Assembly (NCBI RefSeq): GCF_001953305.1
Contig: NZ_MTFE01000010.1
Coordinates: 1,886,101 to 1,950,100 of the forward strand
Length of the DNA stretch: 64,000 bases
Origin: Cnuella takakiae
Lineage (GTDB): Bacteria > Bacteroidota > Bacteroidia > Chitinophagales > Chitinophagaceae
Direction of reading: 5' to 3'
The notes beneath the pieces were generated by a model. It saw nothing but the letters and a program-made list of their open reading frames with translations. It did not search any database and was not told where the DNA came from. A program made the position numbers and the translations under genes. This document shows positions 61,869 to 64,000 of this stretch, piece after piece (the stretch's first letter is position 1; every line of letters begins with the position of its first letter).

Positions 61869-61903
61869 AAACAAAAACTAAAAACCAAAAACAACCAACC
61901 CGG
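61869..61903. repeat. Heptamer array, right arm, AACCAAA family (locus N2)
   Basis: Units AAACAAA, AACTAAA, AACCAAA, AACAACC; inverse of the left arm. About 40 nt before the GT2 start. Confidence 0.8.
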
Positions 61904-61934
61904 ACGCGGAATCCTGCAACTGTCCGCTTTATCC

Positions 61935-61942
61935 TACTTTTG
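61935..61942 (+). promoter_or_regulatory. Candidate -7 element (TACTTTTG) just before ATG
   Basis: Exact TAnnTTTG match 4 nt before the GT2 ATG. As at the helicase gene, use would imply a leaderless transcript. Confidence 0.4.
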
Positions 61943-61946
61943 CCGG

Positions 61947-62912
61947 ATGATCGAATTATCGTTGGTAATTCCCGTCATGAACGAGGAAGACAACATCAAA
62001 CCCTTGCTGGAAGCGGTAAGGTCTGCACTGAAGGGTATAGATTATGAAGTGATCCTGGTGGACGATGGCTCTACCGACCTCACCCGCAAACGCATCCTGG
62101 AGTATTCCGACGACCGCACCATACTGGTGGAGTTGCGGGGCAACTATGGCCAGAGCACGGCCATGTCGGCAGGCATCGACCATGCCCGTGGTCAGTTTCT
62201 CGCCATGATCGACGGCGACCTCCAAAACGATCCTACCGATATCCCGGCCATGCTGCAAAAGCTGAAGGATGAAGACTGGGACGTAGTGGCAGGCAACCGC
62301 AAGAACCGCAAGGATGGTATGGTGCTGCGCAAAATTCCAAGCAAAATTGCCAATGCGCTGATCCGCCGCATGACCGGTGTATACATCCGCGATTATGGCT
62401 GTACGCTCAAAATATTCCGCCGCGAAATAGCCGAAGACCTTGGCCTCTACGGCGAGCTGCACCGCTTTATTCCCGTGCTGGCAAAGCTGCAGGGCGCCCG
62501 CATTACACAGGTGGATGTAAAGCACCATGCCCGCCAGTTTGGTAAAAGCAAGTATGGCATCAACCGCACCTTCAAGGTAATGAGCGACCTCGTGCTCATG
62601 GTGTTCTTCCGCAAGTACATGCAAAAGCCCATTCACCTTTTTGGTACCATGGGTTTTGTAGGTGTCGGACTGGGTATCCTCATTAACCTTTACCTGCTCA
62701 TTTTGAAGATCATGGGCCAGGACATCTGGGGTAAACCCCTGATGATTCTTGGATTGATTTTGCTGCTGGGCGGCATCCAACTGATCACCATTGGTATTCT
62801 TTCAGAAATTTCGGTACGTACCTATTACGAGTCGCAAAACAAGAAAACCTACAATGTGCGTAAAGTGCACCGCCAGGATGCGGTGAAGCAGGAGCTGGAG
62901 ATTACTGTTTGA
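61947..62912 (+). CDS. Glycosyltransferase family 2, polyprenyl-phosphate sugar transferase type
   Basis: 321 residues from the ATG beginning MIELSLVIPVMNEEDNIKPL. GT2 core: VILVDDGSTDLT, AMIDGDLQNDPTDIPAML (DxD), GNRKNRKDG, with QFGKSKYGINRTFKV as the acceptor region. Two C-terminal membrane helices (GFVGVGLGILINLYLLIL; LMILGLILLLGGIQLITIGI) are the dolichyl-phosphate/ArnC-type pattern, so it should move a sugar from a nucleotide donor to undecaprenyl phosphate. Donor not known; the neighbouring epimerase makes a uronic-acid donor possible. Confidence 0.9.
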   Translation: MIELSLVIPVMNEEDNIKPLLEAVRSALKGIDYEVILVDDGSTDLTRKRILEYSDDRTILVELRGNYGQSTAMSAGIDHARGQFLAMIDGDLQNDPTDIPAMLQKLKDEDWDVVAGNRKNRKDGMVLRKIPSKIANALIRRMTGVYIRDYGCTLKIFRREIAEDLGLYGELHRFIPVLAKLQGARITQVDVKHHARQFGKSKYGINRTFKVMSDLVLMVFFRKYMQKPIHLFGTMGFVGVGLGILINLYLLILKIMGQDIWGKPLMILGLILLLGGIQLITIGILSEISVRTYYESQNKKTYNVRKVHRQDAVKQELEITV

Positions 62913-62920
62913 GTAAGGAC

Positions 62921-62969
62921 TGCTGGTTGGTAGTTTGAAGTTGATGGTACAAAGTCCAGCGTGTAAGGT
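62921..62969. repeat. Heptamer array, NNNN(A/G)GT family
   Basis: Seven successive units all ending in GT (TGCTGGT, TGGTAGT, TTGAAGT, TGATGGT, ACAAAGT, CCAGCGT, GTAAGGT), starting 9 nt after the GT2 stop. Confidence 0.8.
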
Positions 62970-63022
62970 TGTATGGCTTTGCAGAATGCTATTCAAATGC
63001 TTCGAGGTATATCTCAACTATT

Positions 63023-63048
63023 TATCCCACGGGTTCAACCGTGGGATA
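63023..63048. repeat. REP-like hairpin TATCCCACGG..CCGTGGGATA
   Basis: 10-bp stem with 6-nt loop; core equals the hairpin at 51.57 kb. Confidence 0.75.
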
Positions 63049-63114
63049 CCAAACAACAGCAATTTTCCTCCATACCCTTTGAACGGTTTCTGTTTGCAAT
63101 AGGCCAAACAAACC

Positions 63115-63160
63115 ATTATAAGAAATGCCGTGCTGGATACAGCACGGCATTTCTTATAAT
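63115..63160. terminator. Perfect 21-bp hairpin between convergent genes
   Basis: ATTATAAGAAATGCCGTGCTG pairs with its exact inverse, loop GATA. Likely a bidirectional terminator; T-rich ends inside the stem. Confidence 0.82.
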
Positions 63161-63185
63161 AGTGATTGTAGTCTTGGGCTATACA

Positions 63186-63857
63186 CTACCTGCCTGCTTC
63201 CTTCTTCGCATCTTCAACCATCTGCTGGTTGGCAGTGATAACAAATTCAACACGGCGGTTTTGACCACGACCTTCCTCGGAGGTATTTGCTGCAACCGGA
63301 TCGCTTTCGCCTTTGCCCGTAGCCGTTAGCCTGCCCGAAGCAATGCCCTGGCTACGCAGGTAAGCAACAGCAGCCTGTGCCCTGCGTTCCGAAAGCTGCT
63401 GGTTATAGTTGTCGGTTCCTTTGTCATCGGTATGGCCAATTATCTGGATATTGGTATCGGGGTATTTATCCAGCACGTTCTTGAGCTTATCCAGGTTGCT
63501 TTTTGCCGATGCACCCAATGCCGCTTCATTAAACCCAAAGAGTACTTTCTCTTTGAAGTTAACTACGATACCTTCTCCCTCGCGGCGCACTTCGGCATCG
63601 CCCATCACCTGTTTCATTTCTTCCGCCTGCTTATCCATGCGGCGGCCAATAACAGCACCGGCAGTACCACCTACTGCAGCACCAAGGATGGCACCCATTG
63701 CGGTATTACCTGCAGCGCGGCCAATAACACCACCTACCACCGCGCCACCTGCTGCACCGATGCCTGCACCCTTCTGTGTTTTATTTAATGATTTACAACC
63801 GGTAGCTAAAAAGCTTCCCAGTACCAGTGTCCATGCAAATTTTTGGATCGTTCTCAT
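63186..63857 (-). CDS. OmpA-family lipoprotein with glycine-zipper domain
   Basis: 223 residues. Lipobox ATGC (Cys21). A glycine-zipper segment follows (~30-70, GAGIGAAGGAVVGGVIGRAA), then a C-terminal OmpA domain (~110-215) with IIGHTDDKGTDNYNQQLSERRAQAAVAYLRSQG and GRGQNRRVEFVI, which binds peptidoglycan. It is like E. coli YiaD, tying the outer membrane or periplasm to the wall. Complete and ordinary in size. Confidence 0.93.
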   Translation of the reverse strand: MRTIQKFAWTLVLGSFLATGCKSLNKTQKGAGIGAAGGAVVGGVIGRAAGNTAMGAILGAAVGGTAGAVIGRRMDKQAEEMKQVMGDAEVRREGEGIVVNFKEKVLFGFNEAALGASAKSNLDKLKNVLDKYPDTNIQIIGHTDDKGTDNYNQQLSERRAQAAVAYLRSQGIASGRLTATGKGESDPVAANTSEEGRGQNRRVEFVITANQQMVEDAKKEAGR

Positions 63858-63900
63858 AGTGTAATTATTTCTAACAATTATTCAAGAACTGTACCATTAG

Positions 63901-63968
63901 ATTAGTAAGGAGTAATGAATGGTGAGTGAGGGAGCTACTTATTATTCACCATTCATTGCTCCTCATCC
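63901..63968. repeat. Heptamer array, inverted arms, (N)GAGTAA/(N)CATTC family (locus O)
   Basis: Left arm 63901-63935 (ATTAGTA, AGGAGTA, ATGAATG, GTGAGTG, AGGGAGC), right arm 63941-63968 (ATTATTC, ACCATTC, ATTGCTC, CTCATCC). Arms pair ~16-18 of 22 positions by eye. Lies upstream of the OmpA gene. Confidence 0.85.
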
Positions 63969-63974
63969 ATCAAA

Positions 63975-64000
63975 TAAAAAGGGGCCGTGTGATCACGGCC
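63975..64000 (-). terminator. Terminator of a minus-strand gene beyond the window
   Basis: Stem GGCCGTG/CACGGCC with A-run on the left (T-run on minus). Right edge cuts the structure, so a gene transcribed leftward probably ends just outside the window. Confidence 0.65.

Noticed and set aside
1..64000. tRNA, rRNA, insertion sequences, prophage or integrase genes
   Set aside because: None recognised on either strand; no transposase, integrase or terminal-repeat pair with a catalytic gene.

Overview
The window reads as chromosomal DNA of a Bacteroidota member, most likely a Chitinophagaceae-type soil or plant-associated bacterium. This rests on two SusC/SusD pairs, paired CRTAC1-like VCBS-repeat proteins, a vanadium-haloperoxidase-like protein, PAS histidine kinases of the Bacteroidota type, DUF4230 and DUF3891 proteins, a GxxExxY protein, and a few TAnnTTTG (-7) promoter matches. 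I saw no rRNA, tRNA, CRISPR array, insertion sequence or prophage.

Layout. 1-17.8 kb: two tandem modules of SusC, SusD and a ~1110-residue VCBS/ASPIC-UnbV surface protein, the second also carrying a haloperoxidase-like PAP2 enzyme. 18.0-20.7 kb: a ROK repressor and a GH29 alpha-L-fucosidase. 20.8-30.7 kb: housekeeping and stress enzymes (luciferase-like monooxygenase, bestrophin-like channel, YjbQ, Fpg/Nei-type glycosylase, SDR, VAT-1-like reductase) and a large sensor protein whose kinase ATP-binding domain looks degenerate. 30.7-36.4 kb: an outer-membrane protein with thrombospondin-type calcium repeats but no OmpA domain, then a Crp-like regulator, ring-cleaving dioxygenase, carboxylesterase and pirin (a quinone-detoxification-type set) and an RluE-like pseudouridine synthase. 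36.5-48.3 kb: a TonB receptor, a CBS-like membrane protein, a RibD-C reductase, a PAS kinase, DUF4230, a possible UDG-fold protein, an IGHMBP2-type helicase, a frameshifted GxxExxY nuclease-like gene and a second luciferase-like enzyme. 48.4-64 kb: purine permease, aldo/keto reductase, a four-repeat glycogen-binding-domain protein overlapping a two-lobed aspartyl protease, a second PAS kinase, PRC-barrel protein, MFS transporter, DUF3891, sugar-nucleotide epimerase, glycosyltransferase 2 and a glycine-zipper OmpA lipoprotein.

The most unusual signal is not a gene. From 20.8 kb to the right edge, many intergenic gaps carry degenerate arrays with a strict 7-nt period. Units vary but keep two or three fixed columns, and most loci hold two arms in inverted orientation, so each can fold into a long imperfect hairpin. 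Word families differ between loci, some recur at distant loci, arms can differ by exactly one heptamer, and several arrays start or end on or within a few bases of a stop codon. A 9-nt-period relative forms two nested inverted pairs around the GxxExxY gene, and 7-nt arms flank the UDG-like gene. I saw none in the first 20.7 kb. Heptameric repeats are known in heterocystous cyanobacteria (STRR); I do not know of a description for this group.
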